A stretch of DNA of 64,000 nt from Parvularculaceae bacterium (GTDB lineage: Bacteria > Pseudomonadota > Alphaproteobacteria > Caulobacterales > Parvularculaceae): NCBI GenBank assembly GCA_028280115.1, contig JANQMJ010000008.1, positions 1-64,000 of the forward strand, written 5' to 3'. The stretch's first letter is position 1. The number at the start of each line of letters is the position of its first letter. Of the stretch, positions 1-9,927 are shown one piece after another. Under the pieces are notes generated by a model. That model was not told where the DNA came from and searched no databases. It worked only from the letters and a program-made list of their open reading frames with translations. The position numbers and the translations under genes are program-made.

Positions 1-67
1 TCTTCTGAAAGAGCTTGCATAATCCACCTCCAACCAGAGGGAATCACGCTTCGCTCAATCGTCAAAA

Positions 68-2161
<2,094 letters not shown>

Positions 2162-2308
2162 ATGGCTCTGTGGGTAGCAAAGCGCGCGCCCTTAGACAAG
2201 GCGGGCTTGAGGGCGGGCTTCAGGACGCGACAGACGGGCTCGGCGCCATGCGCCAGCGGCGGCGCCTATGGGACGCCAGGCCTGTTCTAATATAACACTT
2301 TACTATGC

Positions 2309-2338
2309 TTGAAGTGTTTCTTTTATTTGTCGTATTAT
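2309..2338 (+). promoter_or_regulatory. candidate sigma70-type promoter of the lipoprotein gene
   Basis: TTGAAG at 2309-2314 and TATTAT at 2333-2338 are separated by 18 bases, in a locally AT-rich stretch that begins abruptly near 2290. Transcription would start near 2345, leaving about 23 bases before the ATG at 2368. Sequence match only. Confidence 0.4.
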
Positions 2339-2367
2339 TTCCAATGGGATTGTGGCGGGGGTTATTT

Positions 2368-3804
2368 ATGCGCAATTTTATTTCGATTTTTTCCTTTGTT
2401 TTTCTTGCACTGCTTACGGCTTGTGCGAATTTCAATTCCATCCATCGCGACAATACGGTTTCAAAAACACGCGGCGAAATCGTCTTCACCGACGCCAAGC
2501 AGCGCGGAATTATTTCAAACCCCGTAAAGGAGACCGTCGTCACGAAGACGACGGTCGTAGACGGAAAGACAGTCAGCGAAGAAAAAGAGCTACAGCGGCG
2601 CCTTCGAATGTGCAGCGAAGCCGCGCCCGACGTTTTTTCCGCTTACGCCTTCAGCGCCGCAGCGAAAGTAGCGGCGAAGGTCGCGGAAAAATCCGGCCAG
2701 GGAGAATTTTCCCTTTCTTCCGCTGAAAACGCCTCCACCATTGCGCGCACGCAAACCATCAACATGCTGCGGGAACTGATGTTCCGCACTTGCGAGCGGT
2801 ATTTGAACGGCGCCATCGATGCAGATGAGTTGGTGGTGCAGGCCGCGCGCGACCAGCGCGTTATGGTTTCCATACTCGCCATTGAACAGCTAACCGGCGT
2901 CTACTGGCAGCCAATCGCTGCATTGTTGAGCGCAAGCCAAGCATCGACCGGCGGGCCGACTGACGAAACGGTTAAGCTTGTCGCCGACGCGAAAGCGAAA
3001 AAGGATAAGGCGGCGAGCGATGCTGCAGCCGCTGACACGAAAGCTAAGGAACTGCGAAAAGAAGCGGAAAAGATGGCGCCGAGCAGCAAGACATGCGCCG
3101 AAAATGACGCAGCGGAAGACGGCGACGCCGCGAAAAAAGCAAAATGCAAAGAGGCGAAAGACAAAGAAGATGAGGCGGAAAAGCTCAAAAAGACGGCTGA
3201 AACAGAGGAAAGCCATTATAAGACCGTAAAAGACCTCGCCGACCAACTCGGCGGCACGGCGACCTCTGCGCAGGGACGCGCACAATTCCATCCGGCTTCC
3301 TATCCGGCGCTACAGGCAAAAAATATGCCCGCGATCGCCGGCGCAGTTGAACGAATTGTGTCTGAGACATTCGCATTTGATGAAGTGGAAATGACTTGTG
3401 TTGTTGCGCTTAGGAACGGTGCCACTGCTGCGAATGTTGCTCTGTATGAGAAATGCATTGAATTGTTGGATAGAGCTGCGGCGGCATCTTCCGAAAAAAT
3501 TCAGCGCAATATCGAATTACGCAAAGCAGCGGTAAGTGTCGCCACAAAAAATTCAATACGCCGAGACTTGATCGTACGATGTGCCTTTGCGCCGGGGGAA
3601 AAACCTGAAGATGAAGGATCCAAGCTGAAGACGATTATCAACACAGCCAAGTCTGATCTACAACCTGCCGATCCGCGAATAGGGGTTTACAATGCCCTCG
3701 GCATATACACTGACGCGGAAAAATTTCGCGAATATTTAAACACTGTTGATGGCGAAGCGCTAAAAACACTCGCCGACGCCGCGATAGAGGAATGCTCGGA
3801 CTAA
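2368..3804 (+). CDS. putative lipoprotein with Lys/Ala/Glu-rich coiled coil, unknown function
   Basis: The ATG at 2368 is preferred over an in-frame upstream one at 2305. It follows a G-rich tract (GGGGG) and gives a short signal peptide ending in the lipobox LLTAC, so the mature N-terminus would be a lipidated Cys at about residue 20. The 478-residue product then has a mostly helical region, a low-complexity charged segment (about residues 205-290, rich in Ala, Lys, Glu and Asp, likely coiled coil) and a helical C-terminal part with several Cys. No family is recognised. The gene starts in AT-rich DNA unlike its surroundings and is paired with the next small gene 18 bases downstream. These features suggest acquired DNA. 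A role at the cell surface is inferred only from the lipobox. Confidence 0.75.
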   Translation: MRNFISIFSFVFLALLTACANFNSIHRDNTVSKTRGEIVFTDAKQRGIISNPVKETVVTKTTVVDGKTVSEEKELQRRLRMCSEAAPDVFSAYAFSAAAKVAAKVAEKSGQGEFSLSSAENASTIARTQTINMLRELMFRTCERYLNGAIDADELVVQAARDQRVMVSILAIEQLTGVYWQPIAALLSASQASTGGPTDETVKLVADAKAKKDKAASDAAAADTKAKELRKEAEKMAPSSKTCAENDAAEDGDAAKKAKCKEAKDKEDEAEKLKKTAETEESHYKTVKDLADQLGGTATSAQGRAQFHPASYPALQAKNMPAIAGAVERIVSETFAFDEVEMTCVVALRNGATAANVALYEKCIELLDRAAAASSEKIQRNIELRKAAVSVATKNSIRRDLIVRCAFAPGEKPEDEGSKLKTIINTAKSDLQPADPRIGVYNALGIYTDAEKFREYLNTVDGEALKTLADAAIEECSD

Positions 3805-3822
3805 CGTTAACGGAGATAATAA

Positions 3823-4077
3823 ATGTTCGAACCTATTATCATCGACGTTTGTGAAGCTGATTCTGATGAAAAGCTTGAGGATCTTGTCAAGTTTTGTATC
3901 TGGAAACGAGACGAGGAGGGTTACACGCTTGTCGATCCTACACTCAAACCTAATACATTGAACGTATACGAATGGAAACCCACAGGCAGCCCAGATTGGG
4001 AAGGTTATGAGCCTCCTTTAGTTTATGCTCGACCGCCTATGCAATATGGTGTTATTTTGATGTTTAAGCAGAAATAA
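3823..4077 (+). CDS. hypothetical protein, 84 aa
   Basis: Small acidic protein starting MFEPIIIDVCEADSDEKLED, with no signal peptide or membrane segment and a Trp/Tyr/Pro-rich second half. It begins 18 bases after the lipoprotein gene behind a plausible ribosome-binding site (ACGGAGATAATAA before the ATG), so co-transcription is likely. Codon use is visibly AT-richer than the genes on either side. The stop lies 12 bases from the end of the convergent hotdog gene. No family recognised; the shape and size are compatible with a small soluble partner of the lipoprotein, but nothing in the sequence proves that. Confidence 0.7.
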   Translation: MFEPIIIDVCEADSDEKLEDLVKFCIWKRDEEGYTLVDPTLKPNTLNVYEWKPTGSPDWEGYEPPLVYARPPMQYGVILMFKQK

Positions 4078-4089
4078 TCTTGCGCCTAC

Positions 4090-4842
4090 TCACGCATTTT
4101 CCGCCTTGAGCCGCGCTAGGAACGCCGGATCGTTAAGCTCGATCCACACCGCGTTGGCCGCGGCGATCATGTCGCGTTTTTGATCGTAAAGCGCGGAGGC
4201 GGAAAAGTGCTTGCGCCCCTCCCTGCCGGTGCGCCAGGACGCGGCGATCAGCCTTTCACCGGGCGCGGGCCGGCGCTTAATGTCAACCGTCAGCCGGCCG
4301 AGGAGACCCAAGCTCGTCCCGGTGCGCAGGGCGAAGAAGCTGGGACAGTCAAGCGCGGCCCAGAGGAATTGCGCCCGCACCAGCCCGTCTTTGCCGGCGA
4401 GATCTTGAGCGGGGGTCCAGAAATCGGCGTTGACCGGACCTTCCGCCGCCGGCCCGCAAAAAATTCGCAAGCCATCGCCCGGTTCGCGCTTTACGCCGCA
4501 TACGAAGCAATAGGGCAGCATGCTTGTGACTTCGACGTCCTTGACATAGCGCTCGCGGGCCGCGGCGATCGCCTCGCCGTCAGGCAGGGGTGGCGGATCG
4601 ATCTCGACCGCGCCCGGCCTGACCGTCGCGATGACGGTTTCGCCGCAGACCGCCTGCCAGGCGCCGTCTTGCGTTTTGCGCAGCTTGATCGGCGTATCGA
4701 GCGGCGGCGGCGCTTTAAGCGTGACTTCCGCCGCCCCGCCAACAACCTTTGCGAACAGGCCCGCCGTATAGCCGCCATTGGCGGACGATTTCGGCCCGCA
4801 AAAACGGCTGTCGATGATCACGCTTCTGGACGTTTCCGCCAC
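4090..4842 (-). CDS. double-hotdog thioesterase-like protein
   Basis: A 250-residue protein whose length fits two hotdog domains. The second half carries the CFVCG...GDGLRIF signature (about residues 112-129), typical of thioesterase-like proteins of the PaaI/4HBT type, followed by FWTPAQDLAGKDGLV and a C-terminal WIELN. The first half (VIIDSRFCGPKSSANGGYTAGLFA) resembles the N-terminal hotdog of the same group, with the SSANGGYTAG turn. The acyl-CoA or other thioester substrate cannot be deduced. It lies 56 bases downstream of the secreted unknown protein and is probably co-transcribed with it, and so may also be under the upstream TPP riboswitch. Confidence 0.75.
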   Translation of the reverse strand: MAETSRSVIIDSRFCGPKSSANGGYTAGLFAKVVGGAAEVTLKAPPPLDTPIKLRKTQDGAWQAVCGETVIATVRPGAVEIDPPPLPDGEAIAAARERYVKDVEVTSMLPYCFVCGVKREPGDGLRIFCGPAAEGPVNADFWTPAQDLAGKDGLVRAQFLWAALDCPSFFALRTGTSLGLLGRLTVDIKRRPAPGERLIAASWRTGREGRKHFSASALYDQKRDMIAAANAVWIELNDPAFLARLKAENA

Positions 4843-4898
4843 GGACCGTTTTTCCTTTCCGGCGCAATGGCAAACCGTCGCGGCCGGACGAGCCGGGA

Positions 4899-5258
4899 TC
4901 AGGGAGTCAAATCAAGGCACGGCGCCGCGATGACCCGCATGGCGGCGCTGGGGTCGCTTCCGTCCCGGTATGTCGTTATCGCACAGGAATAGACTTTGTC
5001 ATCCTTGCGCAGAATGAAGCGCGCGGCGGTCGTGCCCACAGGCGCGTCCACATGGATGATGTCGTAACCGGCGCGCAACAGATCGCGCAGGCTGTAGCCG
5101 CCGGCGGGGGCGATCGCGCCGATCACCTGCATAGGCGCATCGACGGCTTTGACGGGCGGCTTTTCCGCGCGCGGCGAGGCGGCGGGCTGCGCCAGCGTCG
5201 CCGGCGCGGCGACGACGGGCAGCGCAAAGGCGATAAAAATCAAAAGACGTTTTTTCAT
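4899..5258 (-). CDS. secreted protein of unknown function behind a TPP riboswitch
   Basis: The ATG at 5258 is chosen because GGGGAGGGGCC lies just upstream; a GTG at 5276 is in frame but would place that ribosome-binding site inside the gene. The product (119 aa) has a clear Sec signal peptide, MKKRLLIFIAFALPVVAAP, with cleavage likely after the Ala-Gln region near residue 24. A Pro/Ala-rich linker and a compact domain follow (residues about 45-119) with two cysteines, which could form a periplasmic disulphide. No family recognised. The nearest upstream regulatory element on this strand is a complete TPP riboswitch about 210 bases away, and the hotdog gene follows. Confidence 0.65.
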   Translation of the reverse strand: MKKRLLIFIAFALPVVAAPATLAQPAASPRAEKPPVKAVDAPMQVIGAIAPAGGYSLRDLLRAGYDIIHVDAPVGTTAARFILRKDDKVYSCAITTYRDGSDPSAAMRVIAAPCLDLTP

Positions 5259-5371
5259 TCGGCGGCCCCTCCCCACGACCTTATTCTCGCGCGCCCGACA
5301 TTTTTATGCGCGCTCGACGCAAAAAACCGCATACGGGCGATGATCGCCGCAAATGCGCGAAAGAACAACAT
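5255..5371 (-). CDS. possible 38-aa leader ORF overlapping the secreted-protein start
   Basis: Between the TPP riboswitch and the secreted protein, an ATG at 5371 opens a 38-codon frame (MLFFRAFAAIIARMRFF...) whose TGA overlaps the downstream ATG as ATGA, the arrangement used for translational coupling. The product is basic and hydrophobic at its start. Its own ribosome-binding site is weak (TAGGTA), and the overlap could be chance. Confidence 0.25.
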   Translation of the reverse strand: MLFFRAFAAIIARMRFFASSAHKNVGRARIRSWGGAAE

Positions 5372-5471
5372 TACCTATTGTGGCGACGCGAAAACCGCCG
5401 CCAAAGACGCCGTCTTCCCCATCGCTGCGATCGCCGCTTGAGCCCTGGCGATGAGGAAAACGGCCGTTGCT

Positions 5472-5648
5472 CCGTTCCTGCGCCGGCATGACCCGGATCA
5501 GGTTCGAAGGGTGCCTCTCAGTCCCATTCGCCCTGAGCTCCCTGGCGCGCATTGCTTCCGGCGCTCTCCCCTAAAGGCCGCGCCGTAAAGATGCGCGTCG
5601 CACGAGCTGTCGAGACAATGTCGACAGGCGGGACGCCCCTCGGAACGG
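5472..5648 (-). promoter_or_regulatory. TPP riboswitch with no recognised thiamine gene downstream
   Basis: On the minus strand, CCGTTCC (5642-5648) and GGAACGG (5472-5478) form a perfect 7-bp P1. Between them are GAGGGGCG, an unusually long P3 arm (about 95 bases with its own stem around CTGTCGA...TCGACAG), GGGACTGAGAGG and ACCCTTCGAACCTGATC followed by CGGGTCATGCCGGCG. All core TPP-aptamer blocks are present. Downstream on the same strand lie about 210 bases, the secreted unknown protein and the hotdog gene. CCGTTTTCC just after P1 could pair with GGAACGG and compete with P1, but no terminator T-run follows. Confidence 0.92.
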
Positions 5649-5825
5649 GAATAAGTGTGACTCAGATCCCGCCGCCGGGCAAGTGAAATCGAATTAACCG
5701 GGCGCTGATCTGCATTCGGAGCGTTATTTTGCATTGCGCAATTTCGCTTCACGAAAATGAAATGCTCGAAGCCGGCGGCGGCGCAGAGTGTTTTAATTTG
5801 TACACAAAATAAATACGCCGGCGGC

Positions 5826-6296
5826 TTATTCGGCGACGCCCGGGCCGTCATCGGCGCGCGCCGCGACGGCGATCGCCTGGTCAATGGCGGCGCGCATAGC
5901 CGCTGCGGAATGATTGATCGTCAGCGTATCGATGATTTCGCCGGTGTCCCGGTCGACCAGCAGCGTAAAGCCCGTCGCGCCTTTGAATCGCGGATAAAGC
6001 CCGCCCAGCCCTTCGGCTTCGGCCTCTTCCTCAATCGCCCCGCGCTTGCCGAAAGTGAAATCGAGCTCGACGAACTTCACCGGCTGATCGGCGAAGTCCG
6101 GGATCACTTTGGAAAGGCGGGGAATGAGAATCTTGCAGGACGAACACCAGGCCGAGGCGAACGTCGCCGCGACCACTTCCGGCTCGCCGGGATAAAGATA
6201 CTCGGCGTCGGTCGCCGCCGTGCGGCCGGAAAGCGCGATCGCGGCTGCGCCGGCAAGAATGATCGCCGGAAACAGGAAAGATTTCATCCGCTTCAT
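5826..6296 (-). CDS. thioredoxin-like protein with N-terminal membrane anchor or signal
   Basis: 156 residues: a basic start and hydrophobic segment (FLFPAIILAGAAAIALSG) that is a signal peptide or anchor, then a thioredoxin fold with the redox motif WCSSC at about residues 50-54 (ASAWCSSCKILIPRL), VKFVELDFTFG, and a C-terminal strand ending DTLTINHSAAAMRAAID. A periplasmic, membrane-tethered thiol-disulphide role is likely. An in-frame ATG four codons later is an alternative start. It is transcribed alone, and a RIME-like hairpin lies upstream. Confidence 0.85.
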   Translation of the reverse strand: MKRMKSFLFPAIILAGAAAIALSGRTAATDAEYLYPGEPEVVAATFASAWCSSCKILIPRLSKVIPDFADQPVKFVELDFTFGKRGAIEEEAEAEGLGGLYPRFKGATGFTLLVDRDTGEIIDTLTINHSAAAMRAAIDQAIAVAARADDGPGVAE

Positions 6297-6330
6297 GCCG
6301 ACGAGCCTACACTATCGGGCAGGATCGCGC

Positions 6331-6400
6331 CTAGAGCACGTTCGCTTTAATCGGAATCATGAACGTGCTCTAGCTTTTTGTTTACGCGCGTCTTTTCACA
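6331..6400. repeat. truncated RIME-like palindromic repeat
   Basis: CTAGAGCACGTTC at 6331 pairs with GAACGTGCTCTAG at 6361-6373 around a 17-base centre (GCTTTAATCGGAATCAT). The following TTTTTGTTT resembles the start of the second half of the longer copy at 22570, so this is a shortened member of the same dispersed family. Confidence 0.75.
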
Positions 6401-6420
6401 ACTCAGCGAACAGGGGCCGA

Positions 6421-7386
6421 TCACTCAATGGGCGTTTGAAATTCGCCGGACGCCATTTCCTCGACCTGGCGGCGCGCCCAGCGTTCAATCTCAGGGCTCG
6501 GCGTCAGGCCCTTGCCGTCGGCCTCATAGGCAAGGCCTTCGAGCACCTTGGCGTATGGGCCAAAACCCTGCACCCGGAACGGAATGACGATCGCCCGGCC
6601 GCCGTCCCTGGCCGCTTGCGCCACGAAGGCGCGCACGCGCGCTTCGACTTCCTTGCGCTTTTCCGGCCAGTCCTCGCGCAGGGTTTCGACCAGGACCGCC
6701 CGAAACGGCATGGCCTGACGCAGCGCATCGGCGCGGGCGTCGATCCTGACCAGCCAGCGCTCGTTTTCAGCGTCGTCTCGGGGGCCATGGGCCAGGATAA
6801 GAACGCTTTCGTTCGCGGGATCGCGGCTTAGACCGCGCGCGCGCTCCACCAGCACGGTGCCCATCTCCGGCGCATCGGAAAGTCCCTCGTCGCTGAGCGC
6901 GAAAACAGCGTTCGTTTCGATGCGCCAGAACGCGCTCTTGCGGGCCGGCGCGTCATCCGGCGTGTGCATGTCACGGGCGGGTTTTGGCGGCGCGCCGGGG
7001 GCGATCCCCAGGATCTGTTCGGTGCGTTCGCGCCAGCTTTCGCTGCTGACGAACAACCGGACGACGGCGATGCGGCGCGCGCCGCGCGCCTCCAGCGCGC
7101 TGACGCCTTTTTGCAGGCTGGCGGCGTCGGCCATGCCCAAGGCCATTTCCAGCGGATAATCCTCGCCCAGGGGGGCGAGCGCTGCTTTGACGTCGCGGTT
7201 CCAGTCGTCGCTTCCCCCACGGGCCATGACCAATACGCCGAGATCGTCGGCCTGGGCGGCGGTTGATGCAGCGTTCGACGCGCATCCGGCAAGCGCCGCC
7301 GCCAACACGAGCCAGAACGCGAACAATCCCGAACGCAACGGAAAATCCAAAGGCGCGCGCCCCGCGCCATCTGCCGCGACAATCAT
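6421..7386 (-). CDS. CbiX/ferrochelatase-superfamily lipoprotein
   Basis: The ATG at 7386 is favoured by AGAGGGGATC just upstream. The 321-aa product has a signal peptide with lipobox LAGC (Cys about residue 36) and then two CbiX-like halves: residues about 48-150 (LGVLVMARGGSDDWN..., in the position of the usual hydrogen-cobalt chelatase HGS motif) and about 190-300 (VLILAHGPRDDAENERW..., VLVETLREDW). The first-half chelatase His is replaced (ARGGS), while the second keeps AHGPRDD. A surface-exposed metal- or tetrapyrrole-handling role is inferred from the fold. A Fur/Irr-like palindrome lies about 85 bases upstream, which points to iron control. Confidence 0.8.
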   Translation of the reverse strand: MIVAADGAGRAPLDFPLRSGLFAFWLVLAAALAGCASNAASTAAQADDLGVLVMARGGSDDWNRDVKAALAPLGEDYPLEMALGMADAASLQKGVSALEARGARRIAVVRLFVSSESWRERTEQILGIAPGAPPKPARDMHTPDDAPARKSAFWRIETNAVFALSDEGLSDAPEMGTVLVERARGLSRDPANESVLILAHGPRDDAENERWLVRIDARADALRQAMPFRAVLVETLREDWPEKRKEVEARVRAFVAQAARDGGRAIVIPFRVQGFGPYAKVLEGLAYEADGKGLTPSPEIERWARRQVEEMASGEFQTPIE

Positions 7387-7468
7387 CAAGATCCCCTCTT
7401 GCTGGATCGGCCTTGGCGGCGGAAAAACTCCGTCCAGGCCGGCATGACTGAAAACTCGCCATGAGCTT

Positions 7469-7487
7469 ATTGAGAATGCTTCTCAAT
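7469..7487. promoter_or_regulatory. Fur/Irr-like iron-box palindrome
   Basis: ATTGAGAA-TGC-TTCTCAAT is a perfect inverted repeat with 8-bp arms and a 3-bp spacer. It resembles Fur boxes (TGAGAAT...TTCTCA) and alphaproteobacterial iron-control elements (TTTAGAA-N3-TTCTAAA). It sits between the end of purA and the CbiX-like lipoprotein, so the lipoprotein is the obvious target. Confidence 0.6.
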
Positions 7488-7555
7488 AGCAAGACGCAGT
7501 GAGCGGAAATCTGCAGGCGACGGCCGGCGACGACCACCGGGATATGATCCGCCGA

Positions 7556-8848
7556 TTAGTCCTGAAAGGGATCGCGCATCAGGATGACGTCGTCCCGTTC
7601 CGGGCTGGTGGAAACCAGCGCCACCGGTGTTTCGATCAGTTCCTCGATGCGGCGGACATATTTGACCGCTTCGGCGGGCAGCTCCGCCCAGGAGCGGGCC
7701 TTCTCGGTCGAGCCGGCCCAGCCTTTCATGGTTTCGTAGACCGGTTCGGCGGCGGCCTGATCGCCGGCGCTGGCGGGAAGATAGTCGAAGTCTTCGCCGC
7801 CGATGCGATAGCCGACGCAGACTTTAAGTTCCTTCATGCCGTCGAGCACGTCGAGCTTGGTGAGCGCGATGCCATCGACGCCGGCGATTTTCAGCGACTG
7901 GCGCACCAGGGCTGCGTCGAACCAGCCACAACGCCGCTGGCGCCCGGTGACGGTGCCGAATTCGCGGCCGCGCTCGCCGAGCCGCCGGCCGGTCTCGTCA
8001 TCGAGTTCGGTGGGAAACGGACCTTCGCCGACCCGTGTCGTATAGGCCTTAACGATGCCGAGCACGTAGCCGATTGCGCGCGGGCCGAGCCCCGAGCCGG
8101 TCGCGGCCTGGCCGGCGACGGTGTTCGACGAGGTCACGTAAGGATAGGTGCCGTGATCGACATCGAGGAGGACGCCCTGAGCGCCCTCGAACAAAATGCG
8201 CTTGCCTTCCTTGCGCGCCCGGTCGAGTTCGCGCCAGACCGGCCTTGCGAAGGCCGTCGCCTTCGGGGCGATTTCCAGGAGCGTTTTGAGCAGCGCTTCG
8301 GCGTCGACATCCGCGCCGCCGAGCCCGCGTCGCAAGGCGTTGTGATGACCGAGCAGATTGTCGATCTTGGCCGGCAAGGTCTTGGGATCGGCAAGGTCGA
8401 CGAGCCGCAGCGCGCGCCGGCCGGTTTTGTCTTCATAGGTCGGCCCGATGCCCCGTTTGGTGGTGCCGATCTTGACCCCGTCGTTCGAGGTCTCGCGCAT
8501 CTGGTCGAGTTCCTGATGGATCGGCAGGATCAGGCTGGCGTTTTCCGCGATCATGAGGTTTTTCGGCGTGATCTCAACGCCCTGGGCCCGGACGCGTTCA
8601 ATTTCCGCAAGCAGCGCAAAGGGATCGACCACAACGCCCGAACCGATGACGCCGACGCAGCCCTTGCGCACCACGCCTGAGGGCAGGAGCGAGAGCTTAT
8701 AGGTCTTGCCGTCGATCACCAGCGTGTGGCCGGCGTTATGACCGCCCTGAAACCGCACCACGACATCGGCCCGCGCCGACAGCCAGTCGACGATCTTGCC
8801 CTTGCCTTCGTCGCCCCACTGGGCGCCGATCACGGCGACATCCGCCAT
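7556..8848 (-). CDS. purA: adenylosuccinate synthetase PurA
   Basis: Makes adenylosuccinate from IMP, aspartate and GTP, the first committed AMP step. It has the P-loop-like [16 protein letters not shown] at the N-terminus (catalytic Asp and GTP loop), GGHNAGHT for IMP and Mg binding, [13 protein letters not shown], and the C-terminal guanine-recognition stretch ending [10 protein letters not shown]. At 430 aa the length is standard. The ATG at 8848 follows AAGAGGATTTG; a TTG one codon upstream is not needed. It is a single gene with 250 bases before the divergent oxygenase, and no leader element was identified there. Confidence 0.98.
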   Translation of the reverse strand: MADVAVIGAQWGDEGKGKIVDWLSARADVVVRFQGGHNAGHTLVIDGKTYKLSLLPSGVVRKGCVGVIGSGVVVDPFALLAEIERVRAQGVEITPKNLMIAENASLILPIHQELDQMRETSNDGVKIGTTKRGIGPTYEDKTGRRALRLVDLADPKTLPAKIDNLLGHHNALRRGLGGADVDAEALLKTLLEIAPKATAFARPVWRELDRARKEGKRILFEGAQGVLLDVDHGTYPYVTSSNTVAGQAATGSGLGPRAIGYVLGIVKAYTTRVGEGPFPTELDDETGRRLGERGREFGTVTGRQRRCGWFDAALVRQSLKIAGVDGIALTKLDVLDGMKELKVCVGYRIGGEDFDYLPASAGDQAAAEPVYETMKGWAGSTEKARSWAELPAEAVKYVRRIEELIETPVALVSTSPERDDVILMRDPFQD

Positions 8849-9101
8849 CAAATCCTCTTAAATCTCGCCGGAAGCGGCCCGGCCTGCGCCGCTGTCCGGA
8901 AATTTCGCTGCGGCACGGCGGTCGCAACAACCGCCCGGCCATGCCGTCCGGGTCCTTGATATCGAAATTGCGCCTTTTTGAAAGGGCGGGCCTGCTGCCC
9001 TGCGGCCATATATCCGCTCTCAAGGCTCCTATTCGCCCCGGACAGGCGCTATCGTTCGGCGCTACATTCGCCGTTCCGCCCGATCAGGAGAAAAGCGCGC
9101 C

Positions 9102-9746
9102 ATGGCTCCAATATTCAAACCCTTAAAAGACAAGGAGTTCTTCACGCCTTTCGGACCGGTGATGGGCTTTTTCAAAATGCCGCCGGCCTTCGTCGATCAA
9201 ATGAACGCGGCGATGTCGCAACAATTGGCGGACCATTCCGATCATCTCGTGGGCAAGGTCAGCCAGGAGCTGCGCTTCGACCAGAACCTTATCAACTTGG
9301 CCGTGTCAGGCGTGGGCCAGGCGCTGGTCGAATATCACGCCTTCGCCAAGAAGCGAAACGCGTTCGGCGACTATGATCCGTCTACGAAGCGATATGAATT
9401 GCAGGTGATGTCCGGCTGGTTCATCCGGCAGTTCGAGACCGAATATAATCCGTTGCATATCCATACGGGCTGCACGATTTCCTGCGCCGGCTATCTCAAT
9501 CTGCCCGAAGGCATCGAGGCGGAGTGGGAAGAAGACTACAAGGACCACCATCCCTCGCACGGCCATATCCAGTTCGCGCACGGAACCGACGCAGCTTATT
9601 CATTTTCGAATTTCATGGCGAAACCGCGGGTCGGGGATTTTTACATCTTCCCGTCGCATATGTTTCATTGCGTTTATCCGTTCTACACCAAGGGCGAGCG
9701 GCGATCCTTCAGCATGAACGTGGTCGTCGACGAAAAGGACGCGTAG
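9102..9746 (+). CDS. 2-oxoglutarate/Fe(II)-dependent oxygenase-like protein
   Basis: 214-aa soluble protein of the type annotated as putative 2OG-Fe(II) oxygenase (Oxy_5-like). A double-stranded beta-helix core is suggested by the iron-ligand pattern HIHTGC (about residue 121-126), the internal VGDFYIFPSHMFHCVYPF (about 180-197) with the distal His, and the Arg of GERRSFSMNVVV for 2OG carboxylate binding. It has no signal peptide. The start follows AGGAGAAAAGCGCGCC. Its substrate is unknown; related proteins are scattered in bacteria and phages. It is divergent from purA and followed by a large inverted repeat. Confidence 0.75.
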   Translation: MAPIFKPLKDKEFFTPFGPVMGFFKMPPAFVDQMNAAMSQQLADHSDHLVGKVSQELRFDQNLINLAVSGVGQALVEYHAFAKKRNAFGDYDPSTKRYELQVMSGWFIRQFETEYNPLHIHTGCTISCAGYLNLPEGIEAEWEEDYKDHHPSHGHIQFAHGTDAAYSFSNFMAKPRVGDFYIFPSHMFHCVYPFYTKGERRSFSMNVVVDEKDA

Positions 9747-9776
9747 AGCGGGTTGCGGATCGCGTAATCCATATCC

Positions 9777-9851
9777 CCGCTCATTCCCGCGAAAGCGGGA
9801 ATCCAGAAAACCAAAGTGCAAATGGATTCCCGCTTTCGCGGGAATGAGCGG
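9777..9851. repeat. 29-bp-arm inverted repeat (CGCGAAAGCGGGAAT type)
   Basis: CCGCTCATTCCCGCGAAAGC begins the left arm, and its exact reverse complement ends the right arm at 9851. The arms are 29 bp with a 17-base centre. Each arm itself contains the small palindrome TTCCCGC-GAAA-GCGGGAA. This is a common dispersed intergenic repeat type; here it may also stabilise the oxygenase mRNA end. Confidence 0.85.
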
Positions 9852-9927
9852 CAGGAAAGGTCTGTGATTCAGAATAAAAGTCCTAAGCTCTAGCCTGCGC
9901 GCGCCGCCTGACCGCCAAGCGCCCTAC

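Noticed and set aside
9777..9851. Inverted repeat as a rho-independent terminator
   Set aside because: Very long arms but no T-run on either side; fits a dispersed repeat better.
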